This document shows positions 49,548 to 57,851 of a stretch of 64,000 bases of DNA, piece after piece. The position numbers were made by a program, and so were the translations under genes. Below the pieces are notes generated by a model. That model saw nothing but the letters and a program-made list of their open reading frames with translations. It was not told the DNA's origin and searched no databases. The stretch is from an uncultured Eubacteriales bacterium (GTDB taxonomy: Bacteria > Bacillota > Clostridia > Christensenellales > CAG-138): positions 1 through 64,000 of the forward strand of contig CADBYI010000004.1 of NCBI GenBank assembly GCA_902798825.1. Direction: 5' to 3'. Positions within the stretch are counted from its first letter, which is position 1, and each line of letters opens with the position of its first letter.

Positions 49548-50225
49548 ATGTATCGCATCTTCCTGGTGGAGGACGACCCCATCATCGCCCAAACGGTGCA
49601 GAAGCACCTCATAAGCTGGGGCTGGCAGGTGAAGGCCGCGGCGGACTTTGCCCATGTGATGGAGGACTTTGCCGCCTTCGACCCCCAGCTGGTGCTGCTG
49701 GACATCAAGCTGCCCTTCTACAACGGCTTCCACTGGTGCGGCGAGATACGCAAAATCTCCCGGGTGCCGGTGATCTTCCTGTCCTCCGCCGACGACAATA
49801 TGAACATCGTCATGGCCATGCACATGGGCGGGGACGACTTCATCCCCAAGCCCTTCGATCTGAACGTGCTGACGGCCAAGGTCCAGGCGCTGCTCCGCCG
49901 CACCTATGAGTTCTCCCGGGACCAGGCCCAGCTCCCCCTGGGCGGCGGCGCGCTGCTGCTGAACACCGGCGTGTTCGTGAAGGGGGAGGTTAGGCTGGAG
50001 CTGACCCGGAATGAGTTCCGCATTTTGGAGATGCTTCTCGAAAACCGGGGCCGGACCGTCAGCCGGGACGCCCTCATGGAGCGGCTCTGGTCCACGGACA
50101 GCTTCGTGGACGAGAACACCCTGAGCGTCAACGTGAACCGGCTCCGCAAAAAGCTGGAGACCGTGGGCCTAAGCGACGTCATCCGCACCCGCAAGGGGGA
50201 CGGATATTTGATCGACGCCCCATGA
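49548..50225 (+). CDS. OmpR-family response regulator, BceR-like
   Basis: 225 aa. Receiver domain with phospho-acceptor D52 (LLDIKLPFYNG) and KPFD lysine; winged-helix domain from about 125 (ELTRNEFRILEMLLENRGRTVSRDALMERLW... VNRLRKKLE). Together with the intramembrane-sensing kinase and the ABC pair downstream it forms a Bce-type module. Its likely target is the TTACA-N4-TGTAA palindrome at 51212. Start behind CAGGAG. Stop overlaps the kinase start (ATGA). Confidence 0.92.
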   Translation: MYRIFLVEDDPIIAQTVQKHLISWGWQVKAAADFAHVMEDFAAFDPQLVLLDIKLPFYNGFHWCGEIRKISRVPVIFLSSADDNMNIVMAMHMGGDDFIPKPFDLNVLTAKVQALLRRTYEFSRDQAQLPLGGGALLLNTGVFVKGEVRLELTRNEFRILEMLLENRGRTVSRDALMERLWSTDSFVDENTLSVNVNRLRKKLETVGLSDVIRTRKGDGYLIDAP

Positions 50226-51205
50226 AGCTGTTTCGTTCCTATCTGAAAAAGCAGGCCGGGACCCTGATCATGCTGGCCCTGTTCGCCGGGCTGCTGCTGG
50301 CCGTATTGCGGCTGTATGGGGCGCCCCTGGAGGGGGCCCTGTACGGGCTGCTGCTGTGCCTGGGCCTCGGTTTAGGCTTCCTGGCGGTGGGCTTTTTGCG
50401 CTATCGGCGGCGGCACGAGGCCCTTCGCCGCGCCCTGTCCCAGCTCCGGGAGGGGCTGCCGGCCCTGCCTGACCCTCTGGACGCCCCGGAGGCGGATTAT
50501 CAGGATATGCTGACCGCCCTGGACGAGGACCGGCGCGCCGTCACCGCGGCCGCCGCCGCCCAGCGGGATCGGGCCGAAACCTTCTACACCGCCTGGGTCC
50601 ACCAGATCAAGACCCCTCTGGCGGCCATGGGGCTGCTGCTGCAAAGCGAGGCGCCGGACGTGGCCCTGCTCAAGGGGGAGCTGTTCAGCATGGAGAAGTA
50701 TGTGGACCTGGTGCTGACCTATCAGCGACTGGGGAGCGACACCACGGATCTGGTGCTGCGCCGGTGCGCCCTGGACGACATCATCCGCACCGCCGTGAAG
50801 GCGTATGCGCGGCTCTTCATCCTGAAAAAGCTGACCGTGTCCTTCGCCCCCACGGGCCTCACCGTGCTGACGGACGAAAAGTGGCTGGGCTTCGTCGTGG
50901 GCCAGCTGTTGAGCAACGCCCTCAAATACACTCAAAAGGGCGGCGTGTCCATCTATGCCCGGGGGGAAACCCTCGTCATCGAGGATACGGGCATGGGCAT
51001 CCCCCCGGAGGAGCTGCCCCGGATATTCGAAAAGAGCTTCACCGGCGAGAACGGCCGCAGCGAGCAGCGGACCACGGGTCTGGGCCTCTACCTCTGCAAG
51101 CGGGCCTGCGACCTGCTGGGCCACGGCATATCCGCCGAATCGGAGGTGGGCCGGGGCACAAGGATCATTTTGGATTTGGCCCGTCCCGCCACTCCGACGG
51201 AATGA
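50222..51205 (+). CDS. Intramembrane-sensing histidine kinase, BceS-like
   Basis: 327 aa. Two membrane helices (about 13-32 and 39-59) joined by a very short outside loop, so no sensor domain: typical of BceS-type kinases that read the state of their ABC transporter. H-box WVHQIKTPLAAMG with H127; ATPase N-box QLLSNALKYT, G-boxes DTGMGIPPEELPRIF and GLGLYL. Confidence 0.92.
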   Translation: MKLFRSYLKKQAGTLIMLALFAGLLLAVLRLYGAPLEGALYGLLLCLGLGLGFLAVGFLRYRRRHEALRRALSQLREGLPALPDPLDAPEADYQDMLTALDEDRRAVTAAAAAQRDRAETFYTAWVHQIKTPLAAMGLLLQSEAPDVALLKGELFSMEKYVDLVLTYQRLGSDTTDLVLRRCALDDIIRTAVKAYARLFILKKLTVSFAPTGLTVLTDEKWLGFVVGQLLSNALKYTQKGGVSIYARGETLVIEDTGMGIPPEELPRIFEKSFTGENGRSEQRTTGLGLYLCKRACDLLGHGISAESEVGRGTRIILDLARPATPTE

Positions 51206-51210
51206 GCGAT

Positions 51211-51237
51211 CTTACAAAACTGTAAGCTTCCCGTAAG
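51211..51237. promoter_or_regulatory. BceR-type operator upstream of the ABC pair
   Basis: CTTACA-AAAC-TGTAAG (51211-51226) is a perfect inverted repeat matching the published BceR-like consensus TNACA-N4-TGTAA, followed by a further half-site CGTAAG (51232-51237). Centre is about 64 nt before the predicted transcription start, an activator position. Confidence 0.75.
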
Positions 51238-51246
51238 ACGCGCCCA

Positions 51247-51275
51247 TGGCAGCCCCCGCCAGGCGGGGGTATAGT
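51247..51275 (+). promoter_or_regulatory. Promoter of the Bce-type ABC transporter
   Basis: Poor -35 TGGCAG (51247-51252), 17-nt spacer, TATAGT (51270-51275). A weak -35 fits activation by the response regulator. Confidence 0.5.
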
Positions 51276-51306
51276 TATCCCATCAAGAACGATGGAGGAA
51301 AAAAGC

Positions 51307-52080
51307 ATGTCCCTGTTGGAAGTGAAAAATCTGAGGAAGGTGTACACCACCCGCCTGGGCGGGACCGGGGTGGAGGCCCTGAAGAACGTGTCCTTCGCCG
51401 TGGAGGCGGGGGAGTTCGTGGCCATCATGGGCGAATCCGGCTCCGGCAAGACCACCCTGCTGAACATATTGGCGGCTCTCGACAGGCCATCTGGCGGCCG
51501 GGTGCTGCTGAACGGGGAGGACATGGCCAGCGTCCGGGAGCGGGATCTGACCGCCTTCCGGCGGGACAACCTGGGGTTCGTGTTCCAGGATTTCAACCTC
51601 CTCGACGCGTTCACCGTCCGGGACAACATCTTTCTGCCCCTGGTGTTGGCGGGCAAAAGCTATGACGAGATGAACCTGCGGCTCCTGCCCCTCACCAAGG
51701 CGCTGGGCATCGGGGAGCTCTTGAACAAGTTCCCCTACGAGCTCTCCGGCGGCCAGAAGCAGCGCACCGCCATTGCCCGGGCCCTCATCACCCAGCCCGC
51801 GATCCTTCTTGCTGACGAGCCCACGGGAGCCCTCGATTCCAAGGCCTCCGAGAGCTTGCTCCGGGTCTTCGAGAGCCTGAACGCCCAGGGCCAGACCATC
51901 CTCATGGTCACCCACAGCGTCACCGCGGCCAGCCACGCCAAGCGCACCCTGTTCCTGCGGGACGGCATGATCTACCACCAGCTCTACCGGGGGAACCGAA
52001 CCGGCGGGGAGATGTTCGCCGAGATATCCAACACCCTGACCGTCATGACCTCCGGCAGCGGGGAGAACGGCCATGCGTAA
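51307..52080 (+). CDS. ABC transporter ATPase, BceA-like
   Basis: 257 aa, MacB/LolD-type ATPase: Walker A GESGSGKTT (42-50), LSGGQKQRTAIARAL signature, Walker B ILLADEPTGALDSK. Partner of the FtsX-like permease that follows with 8-nt overlap. Such pairs detoxify lipid II-binding peptides such as bacitracin and signal to the kinase. Start ATG 51307 follows GGAGGAAAA. Confidence 0.94.
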   Translation: MSLLEVKNLRKVYTTRLGGTGVEALKNVSFAVEAGEFVAIMGESGSGKTTLLNILAALDRPSGGRVLLNGEDMASVRERDLTAFRRDNLGFVFQDFNLLDAFTVRDNIFLPLVLAGKSYDEMNLRLLPLTKALGIGELLNKFPYELSGGQKQRTAIARALITQPAILLADEPTGALDSKASESLLRVFESLNAQGQTILMVTHSVTAASHAKRTLFLRDGMIYHQLYRGNRTGGEMFAEISNTLTVMTSGSGENGHA

Positions 52081-53809
52081 GCTCGATTTCTATCCCCGGC
52101 TGGCCCTTCGCTCCATCCGGCTCAACGGCAAGTTCTATCTGCCCTATCTGCTCTCCGGCGCAATCAGCGCGGCCATGCTCTACGACATCCTGTTTTTGAA
52201 CATGAACCGGGGCATCTACGCCCTGAAGGGGGCCAACGCGGTCCAGGGGCTTCTGGGCTTTGGGGCCCTGGTGGTGGCTCTCTTTTCCCTGGCCCTCATC
52301 CTCTACACCAACGGCTTCCTTATGAAGCGGCGGCAGAAGGAGCTGGGGCTCTACAACATCCTGGGCATGGAGAAGCGGCATCTGGGCCGGCTCCTCCTCT
52401 GGGAGGGAGTCTACACCGCCCTTATCTGCATCGGCGGCGGGCTGCTGCTGGGCATCCTGCTGTCGAAGCTGTTTTTGCTCCTCCTGTGCGCCATCATACG
52501 AACCAGTGTGCCCTTCGGCTTCGAGGTGCCCGGGGAGGCGGTGCTCTATACCGTCGTGGCCTTCGGGGGCATCTACCTGTTCACCTTCCTGCTGAACCTG
52601 TTCCGCCTGGGCCGGGTGAAGCCCATCGAGCTGCTGAAGGGGACCGAGACCGGAGAGCGGGAGCCCAGGACCAAGTGGCTGCTGGCCCTGGTGGGCTTCG
52701 TGACCATGGCCGCGGGCTACTATCTGTCCGTCACCGTGCAGGACCCCCTGCGGGCTCTGGGCATCTTTTTCATCGCGGTGGTGCTGGTCATCATCGGCAC
52801 CTACTGCCTGTTTATCGCCGGCAGCATCTGGGTCCTGAAGGCTCTGCGGAAGAACAAAAAGTTCTACTATCAGCCCCGGCACTTCACCAACCTGTCCGGC
52901 ATGCTCCACAGGATGAAGCGAAACGGGGCGGGCCTGGCCACCATCTGCATTTTGTCCACCATGGTCCTGGTCACCATCTCCACCACCCTTTGCCTCTATG
53001 CGGGGGCGGATCGGGTCATCGGGAGCCTGTATGGCCGGGAGGTGCAGACCTATGTGTTCGGCGGCGGCCCGGAGAACCGGGAGAAGGTGATGGCCGTCTA
53101 TGAGCAGGTGCTCCGGGAGCGGGGCGTGGAGGGCAGGAACCTGACCGCCTTTTGCGCCTATGCGGACGAGCCGGAATACAACTGGCGCACCGCCGCCGCC
53201 CCCTATTTCGACCGGGGCGTGACGGAGGAGGTGCTGGGGGACCCCTCCGGCCAGGTTTTCTTCACCTATGTGGGCTGCGACGTGGATAAGGACGCGAACA
53301 CCTATGAGCTGCGCCTGGCCCTGGAGAGCGGCGTGAACGATCTGTGCTCCGACCCCACCTTTGCCTACGATCGAACCTTCACCGACGACGGCCGGGGCGA
53401 CAGATTCGATTACTGGTCCAGCCTGGGCGGGTTCTTCTTCATCGGCCTGTTCCTGGGAAGCCTGTTCCTCATGGCGGCGGTGCTCATCGTCTATTATAAG
53501 CAGGTTTCCGAGGGCTATGAGGACGTCCGGAGCTTCCAGATCATGCAGCAGGTGGGCATGACTCAAAGGGAGGTGAAGTCCTCCATAAAAAGCCAGATCT
53601 CCCTGGTGTTCTTCCTGCCGCTGTTGGCCGCCGCCTGCCACACCGCCGGGGCCTTTCCCATGACTAAGCTCATACTGACGCTGTTCGGGCTCAGCAACAC
53701 GGGCCTCTTCGGTCTCTGCAGCCTCGTCACCATCCTCATCTTCGCCGTGGTCTACTACCTCATTTATCGGCTGACCGCCCGGGAGTATTACCGGATCGTC
53801 AGGCGGTGA
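52073..53809 (+). CDS. ABC transporter permease, BceB-like
   Basis: 578 aa with the BceB layout: about ten membrane helices and one large outside domain (about residues 330-450) after helix VII, flanked by FtsX-like modules (MKRRQKELGLYNILGMEKRHLGRLLLWE and later QIMQQVGMTQREVKSSIKSQ). Slightly shorter than the 640-aa Bacillus protein. It gives resistance to, and sensing of, cell-wall-active peptides; exact drug unknown. Confidence 0.92.
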   Translation: MRKLDFYPRLALRSIRLNGKFYLPYLLSGAISAAMLYDILFLNMNRGIYALKGANAVQGLLGFGALVVALFSLALILYTNGFLMKRRQKELGLYNILGMEKRHLGRLLLWEGVYTALICIGGGLLLGILLSKLFLLLLCAIIRTSVPFGFEVPGEAVLYTVVAFGGIYLFTFLLNLFRLGRVKPIELLKGTETGEREPRTKWLLALVGFVTMAAGYYLSVTVQDPLRALGIFFIAVVLVIIGTYCLFIAGSIWVLKALRKNKKFYYQPRHFTNLSGMLHRMKRNGAGLATICILSTMVLVTISTTLCLYAGADRVIGSLYGREVQTYVFGGGPENREKVMAVYEQVLRERGVEGRNLTAFCAYADEPEYNWRTAAAPYFDRGVTEEVLGDPSGQVFFTYVGCDVDKDANTYELRLALESGVNDLCSDPTFAYDRTFTDDGRGDRFDYWSSLGGFFFIGLFLGSLFLMAAVLIVYYKQVSEGYEDVRSFQIMQQVGMTQREVKSSIKSQISLVFFLPLLAAACHTAGAFPMTKLILTLFGLSNTGLFGLCSLVTILIFAVVYYLIYRLTAREYYRIVRR

Positions 53810-53825
53810 GAGCGGGAAAAAAGGC

Positions 53826-53853
53826 TTGCATTTTCGAAAATCACTGGTATAAT
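53826..53853 (+). promoter_or_regulatory. Promoter of the tyrS T-box transcript
   Basis: TTGCAT (53826-53831), 16-nt spacer, TATAAT (53848-53853). Confidence 0.65.
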
Positions 53854-53859
53854 GGTGGC

Positions 53860-54115
53860 AATCGAAACGAAGGCTGTGAAGGAAAGAGTAGGCGGCGCAA
53901 GGTCTCAAGAGAGCACCCGGCCGGTGGAAGGGTGCGGCGAACGCCACCGAAGTACATTCCGGAGCCGCTGCCCTGAACGCAGAGTAGGGGCAGACGGGTG
54001 CGCCCGATACAGCGTCCAAGGAGAGGCGGGTCCCTGCGGGGGATCGTCTGAATTGAGGTGGTACCACGGCTATTGTCGTCCTCTGTTCCCGAAAGGGAGC
54101 GGAGGACGTTTTTTT
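53860..54115 (+). ncRNA. T-box leader of tyrS
   Basis: T-box AGGTGGTACCACGG at 54056-54069; terminator CGTCCTC...GAGGACG at 54077-54108 followed by seven T residues; AGAGTA-type boxes near 53887 and 53983; specifier context GAAG-TAC with TAC (Tyr) at 53953-53955. The GAAG before the specifier is the same as in the thrS T-box. Confidence 0.92.
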
Positions 54116-54125
54116 ATGAAAAAAG

Positions 54126-54160
54126 CCTTCCCCTTGAGGGGAAGGGGGACCGCTTGCGGT
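54126..54160. repeat. Two small tandem hairpins between T-box and tyrS
   Basis: CCTTCCCC/GGGGAAGG (54126-54145, loop TTGA) then ACCGC/GCGGT (54149-54160) and GGATGAGGTGG. Hairpins of this CCTTCCCC...GGATGAGG type recur widely in gut Clostridia; here it is inserted after the T-box terminator. Confidence 0.5.
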
Positions 54161-54207
54161 GGATGAGGTGGAACCAAACATATGATATATGGGAAAGGAA
54201 ACGAACT

Positions 54208-55434
54208 ATGGGAATCTACGAGGAACTGAAGGAACGGGGGCTGTTGGCCCAGGTGACCAACGAGGAGGAGATACGGGAGATGGTGAACGCCGGCAAGGCC
54301 ACCTTCTACATCGGCTTCGACTGCACGGCGGACAGCCTGACGGCGGGCCACTTCATGGCCCTGACGCTGATGAAGCGGCTGCAGATGGCGGGGAACAAGC
54401 CCATCGCCCTCATCGGCGGCGGCACCACCATGATCGGCGACCCCTCGGGCCGGACCGATATGCGCAAGATGCTGACGAGGGAGGACATCGACCACAACGC
54501 TGCCTGCTTCAAGCGGCAGATGGAGCGGTTCATCGAGTTCGGCGAGGGCAAGGCCATGATGGTGAACAATGCCGACTGGCTCATGAACCTGAACTATATC
54601 GACCTGCTGCGGGAGGTGGGCGCCTGCTTCTCCGTGAACAATATGCTTAGGGCCGAGTGCTACAAGCAGCGCATGGAGAAGGGGCTCTCCTTCCTGGAGT
54701 TCAACTACATGATCATGCAGAGCTACGACTTCTACTACCTGTTCCAGCACTACGGCTGCAACATGCAGTTCGGCGGCGACGACCAGTGGTCCAACATGCT
54801 GGGCGGCACCGAGCTCATCCGCCGGAAGCTGGGCAAGGACGCCCACGCCATGACCATCACGCTGCTCACCGACTCCCAGGGCCACAAGATGGGCAAGACC
54901 GCCGGCAACGCCGTCTGGCTGGACCCCAACAAGACCAGCCCCTTCGACTTCTACCAGTACTGGCGGAACGTGGGCGACGCGGACGTGATGAAGTGCATCC
55001 GGATGCTGACCTTCCTGCCGCTGGAGACCATCCGGGAGATGGACGCCTGGCCCGACAGCCGGATCAACGAGAAGAAGGAGATACTGGCCTTCGAGCTCAC
55101 CAGCCTGGTCCACGGCAAGGAGGAGGCCGAAAAGGCCCAGTCCGCGGCCCGGGCCCTGTTCTCCGGCGAGGGGGACGAGTCCACCATGCCCACCACCTGC
55201 CTCTGCTGCGAGCAGGTGCCCGCGGAGGGGGCGAACATCTTGGACCTGCTGGTCTGCTGCGGGCTGGCGAAGTCCCGGGGCGAGGCCCGTCGGCTCATCG
55301 AACAGGGCGGCGTCAGCGTGGACGGGGAGAAGATCACCTCCACCTATGCCACGATCTCCCGGGAGCAGCTTTGCGCCGGGGCCAAGATCAAAAAGGGCAA
55401 GAAGGTGTTCCACAAGGCTCTTTTGGAGATGTAA
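54208..55434 (+). CDS. tyrS: Tyrosyl-tRNA synthetase
   Basis: 408 aa. Class I core: FYIGFDCTADSLTAGHFMAL (HIGH-like AGHF), LIGGGTTMIGDPSGRTDMR, GGDDQWSN, and KMSKS-like HKMGKTAGNAVW. C-terminal S4 domain (GEARRLIEQGGVSVDGEKI). Ribosome site GGGAAAGGAA. Regulated by the T-box. Longer in-frame reading from 54058 lies inside the T-box and is rejected. Confidence 0.97.
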   Translation: MGIYEELKERGLLAQVTNEEEIREMVNAGKATFYIGFDCTADSLTAGHFMALTLMKRLQMAGNKPIALIGGGTTMIGDPSGRTDMRKMLTREDIDHNAACFKRQMERFIEFGEGKAMMVNNADWLMNLNYIDLLREVGACFSVNNMLRAECYKQRMEKGLSFLEFNYMIMQSYDFYYLFQHYGCNMQFGGDDQWSNMLGGTELIRRKLGKDAHAMTITLLTDSQGHKMGKTAGNAVWLDPNKTSPFDFYQYWRNVGDADVMKCIRMLTFLPLETIREMDAWPDSRINEKKEILAFELTSLVHGKEEAEKAQSAARALFSGEGDESTMPTTCLCCEQVPAEGANILDLLVCCGLAKSRGEARRLIEQGGVSVDGEKITSTYATISREQLCAGAKIKKGKKVFHKALLEM

Positions 55435-55445
55435 CGATATGTTCT

Positions 55446-55584
55446 GCCGCTTTTTCTTTTCGTGAGGAAAGAAAAAGCGGCGCAAAAAGAAAAGTCAGGA
55501 AAGATAAGAGGGAAGGTGCTACAAAAGCATCTTCCCTTTCTTAAAAGTTCTTTTTGGTTCCTTTTTCTTACAAGAAAAAGGAAC
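55446..55584. repeat. Composite three-hairpin repeat, copy E7
   Basis: Type A GCCGCTTTTTCTTT/AAAGAAAAAGCGGC (55446-55481), middle GGGAAGGTGCT/AGCATCTTCCC (55510-55536), linker TTAAAAGTTCTTTTTG, type B GTTCCTTTTTCTT/AAGAAAAAGGAAC with loop AC (55557-55584). Same A-middle-B order as E1. Also acts as terminator between convergent tyrS and the aminotransferase gene. Confidence 0.75.
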
Positions 55585-55592
55585 GCCGACTT

Positions 55593-56774
55593 TCAACCCT
55601 TCCTCTTCTTCACAAAGCGCTCCATCCGGTTCATGGCTTCCTCGATGTTTTTGAGGCTGGCCGCATAGGAGCAGCGGACGAACCCCTCGCCCCGGCTGCC
55701 GAAGGCGTTCCCCGGCACCACGGCCACCCGCTCCTCCTTCAGCAGCGCCTCGGCGAACTGCTCGGAGGTGAGGCCCGTGGAAGTGATGTCCGGGAAGATA
55801 TAGAAGGCGCCCCGGGGCTCGAAGCACCTTAGCCCCATACCGTTGAGCCGATCGAAGATATATCGCCGCCGCTGGTCATAGGCCCGGCGCATCTTCTCCA
55901 CGTCGTCGAACTCCCCCTTGAGGAGGCCGTTCAGTGCCTCGGTGGCGGCGGCCTGGCTCATGGTGGAGGCGCACATGATCACGTACTGGTGCACCTTCAG
56001 CATCTGGGCCACAAACCGCCGATCCGCGGCCACGAACCCCAGCCGCCAGCCGGTCATGGCAAAGGCCTTGGAGAAGCCGGAGATCAGGATGGTCCGCTCC
56101 TTCATGCCCGGAAGCTGGGCGATGGACACATGGTCCCCCGCATAGGTCAGCTCCCCGTAGATCTCGTCGGAGATCACGGGCAGGTCCGTCTCCTCAAGGA
56201 CCGCCGCCAGCTCTGAAAGCTGGCCCCGGGTCATGATCCCGCCGGTGGGGTTGTTGGGATAGGGCAGCACCAGGGCCTTGCTGCGGGGCGTCAGCGCCTG
56301 GCGCAGCACGTCCCCCCGCAGGGCGAACCCGTCCTCCGCATAGGTGGGCAAAGCCACGCTCCGGCCCCCCGCCAGCAGGGCGCCGGGGCTGTAGGAAATG
56401 TAGCTGGGGTCCGGGATCAGCACCTCGTCGCCCGGGTCGATGAGGACCCGAAGGGCCAAATCGATGGCCTCCGACGCACCCACGGTGATGAAAATCTCCG
56501 TCTTCGGGTCGTAGGAAAGGCCGAACCGGGCGTAGAGATAGTCCGCCACCGCCTGCCTGAGCTGAGGCGTGCCCGCGTTGGGGGTGTAGGCGGTCTCCCC
56601 CGCCCTGAGCGACCCCATGGCCGCCTCCCGGATGTGCCAGGGGGTGACGAAGTCCGGCTCGCCGATGCCCAATGACACGGTCCCCTCCATGGCGTTGGCC
56701 AGATCGAAGAACCGCCGGATGGGCGAGGGCTGGATGCTTTTGACCTTGTCGGAAATCAGGGCGTCGATGTTCAT
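55593..56774 (-). CDS. Pyridoxal-phosphate aminotransferase, class I (AspB/PatA-like)
   Basis: 393 aa. Substrate and cofactor motifs: SLGIGEPDF, TPNAGTPQLRQA, PYPNNPTGG, and the Schiff-base K236 in ISGFSKAFAMTGWRLG. Cytoplasmic transaminase; aromatic or aspartate-type donor cannot be told apart. Its start overlaps the stop of an Lrp-type regulator by 4 nt (ATGA), a pairing seen often and suggesting local control by amino acid. Confidence 0.92.
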   Translation of the reverse strand: MNIDALISDKVKSIQPSPIRRFFDLANAMEGTVSLGIGEPDFVTPWHIREAAMGSLRAGETAYTPNAGTPQLRQAVADYLYARFGLSYDPKTEIFITVGASEAIDLALRVLIDPGDEVLIPDPSYISYSPGALLAGGRSVALPTYAEDGFALRGDVLRQALTPRSKALVLPYPNNPTGGIMTRGQLSELAAVLEETDLPVISDEIYGELTYAGDHVSIAQLPGMKERTILISGFSKAFAMTGWRLGFVAADRRFVAQMLKVHQYVIMCASTMSQAAATEALNGLLKGEFDDVEKMRRAYDQRRRYIFDRLNGMGLRCFEPRGAFYIFPDITSTGLTSEQFAEALLKEERVAVVPGNAFGSRGEGFVRCSYAASLKNIEEAMNRMERFVKKRKG

Positions 56775-57262
56775 GGGCTCACCACCATCCGCCGGTCCTC
56801 CGGCTGCTTCTCAAAGACCACGCCGTCGCTCTTGTACCTCTTCAGGATGAAGTGGGTGGCGCAGCTCTGGACGTTGTCCAGGATGGAAAGCCGCTCCGAC
56901 ACGAACCGGGACACGGCCCGGATGTTCTTCCCCTCCACGATGAGCATCAGATCATAGGCCCCGGACATGAGGTAGCAGTCCTTCACCTCGTCGAAGAGAT
57001 ACAGCTGCTCGGCGATGGCGTCGAAGCCCCGGTTCCGCTCCGGCTGGACCTTCACCTCGATGAGGGCGCTGATGGTCTCCTCCTCCAGATGCTCCCTGTC
57101 CACCAGGACCGTATACCCCCGGATGACGCCCGCCGCCTCCAGACCCTCGATCCGGGCCCGGGCCTCCGCCGCGCTCACGCCCAGCAGCACGCCGATCTGC
57201 TCCGGCGATCGCCGGGCGTCCTCCTCCAAAATCTCCAGCAACGCCATATCCGTCTTATCCAT
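56771..57262 (-). CDS. Lrp/AsnC-family regulator
   Basis: 163 aa. N-terminal helix-turn-helix (ALLEILEEDARRSPEQIGVLLGVSAAEARARIEGLEAAGVIRGY) and C-terminal RAM ligand domain (EVKVQPERNRGFDAIAEQL, GAYDLMLIVEG). An octameric amino-acid-responsive DNA-binding protein, first gene of the operon with the aminotransferase. Promoter contains an inverted repeat. Start behind AAAGGGGAG. Confidence 0.93.
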   Translation of the reverse strand: MDKTDMALLEILEEDARRSPEQIGVLLGVSAAEARARIEGLEAAGVIRGYTVLVDREHLEEETISALIEVKVQPERNRGFDAIAEQLYLFDEVKDCYLMSGAYDLMLIVEGKNIRAVSRFVSERLSILDNVQSCATHFILKRYKSDGVVFEKQPEDRRMVVSP

Positions 57263-57300
57263 GCGTCTCCCCTTTCCGGTCTGCGCCGTTATGGTATATT

Positions 57301-57335
57301 GTATACGATTATACCGGTTTTTCCGTTCTTGTCAA
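57301..57335 (-). promoter_or_regulatory. Promoter and possible operator of the lrp-aminotransferase operon
   Basis: On the minus strand TTGACA (57330-57335), 16-nt spacer, TATAAT (57308-57313). GTATA-CGAT-TATAC (57301-57314) overlaps the -10 box and could be an autoregulatory site. Confidence 0.65.
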
Positions 57336-57342
57336 CCAAAAA

Positions 57343-57360
57343 AGGCGATCCGTAGATCGC
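57343..57360 (-). terminator. Terminator upstream of the lrp promoter
   Basis: GGCGATC/GATCGCC stem with loop CGTA; on the minus strand it is followed by TTTTTTGG. It would stop transcripts entering from the 57.8 kb side. Confidence 0.65.
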
Positions 57361-57390
57361 CAGAGGTCGTCGATACACCTCTTGTCTGGG

Positions 57391-57586
57391 AGCCGTGTTG
57401 GCGCGAACGAGTTTCCTTAATGCGGTATGCGCTGTTGTCTGTTGTGTTCACAGATCCCTCGACAAGCTCGGGATGACAATCTTTTTTGAGCCGAGCGGCA
57501 CGATTCCGTCCCCCGCGTCATCCCGACCGAAGGAGCTTTGCGACCGAGTGGAGGGATCTGTGAGCGGTGTCGGCGTGAACGAGTCG
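57391..57586. repeat. Palindromic repeat flanked by direct repeats
   Basis: Inverted arms TCACAGATCCCTC (57448-57460)/GAGGGATCTGTGA (57551-57563) and CGGGATGAC (57469-57477)/GTCATCCCG (57517-57525). Outside them lie similar direct repeats ending GGCGCGAACGAGT (57391-57413) and GGCGTGAACGAGT (57563-57585). The GATCCCTCG...GGGATGAC palindrome type is common as a dispersed repeat in many genomes. No gene is seen in this 590-nt gap apart from the remnant near 57.7 kb. Confidence 0.65.
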
Positions 57587-57647
57587 CTTTTGTTCGTTTG
57601 ATAGCTTAGGATAGCCCATAGATCGCCAGTTTGCGAAAGCCGTCTCC

Positions 57648-57836
57648 TTATCCCAGCTCCATCCCGATGATGGCGCTCAATTCCACACAGCGATACAGCC
57701 CGTTGACCAGTTGCTGTGCGGCGCCGGAACAGGAATCGTTATAGGTGGACAAATCGTCCAGTATGCCGGCGATCAGATCCGTATACGCACCTTGAAAAAA
57801 GTGCCAATACAAAAACGGGACGGGCAAGCCCGTCCC
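57648..57836 (-). pseudogene. Remnant of a coding sequence
   Basis: A minus-strand frame of about 62 codons ending TAA at 57648 with protein-like composition (FFQGAYTDLIAGILDDLS, then AQQLVNGLYRCVELSAII). It has no ATG and begins inside the terminator hairpin of the next gene. It looks like the C-terminal piece of a lost gene; a short gene starting with TTG is the alternative. Family not recognised. Confidence 0.4.
57817..57836 (-). terminator. Terminator of the 97-aa protein gene
   Basis: GGGACGGGC/GCCCGTCCC stem with two-nt loop; on the minus strand followed by GTTTTTGT. Identical in stem to 37917-37936. Confidence 0.85.
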
Positions 57837-57851
57837 CTACCGTCGTTTCCG

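Noticed and set aside
52043-54181. 712-codon minus-strand open frame
   Set aside because: Antisense to the BceB-like permease and the tyrS T-box; not protein-like.
54058-54207. Longer tyrS start at 54058
   Set aside because: This stretch is the T-box antiterminator/terminator and a hairpin repeat; homologous TyrRS begin at the MGIYEELKERG start.
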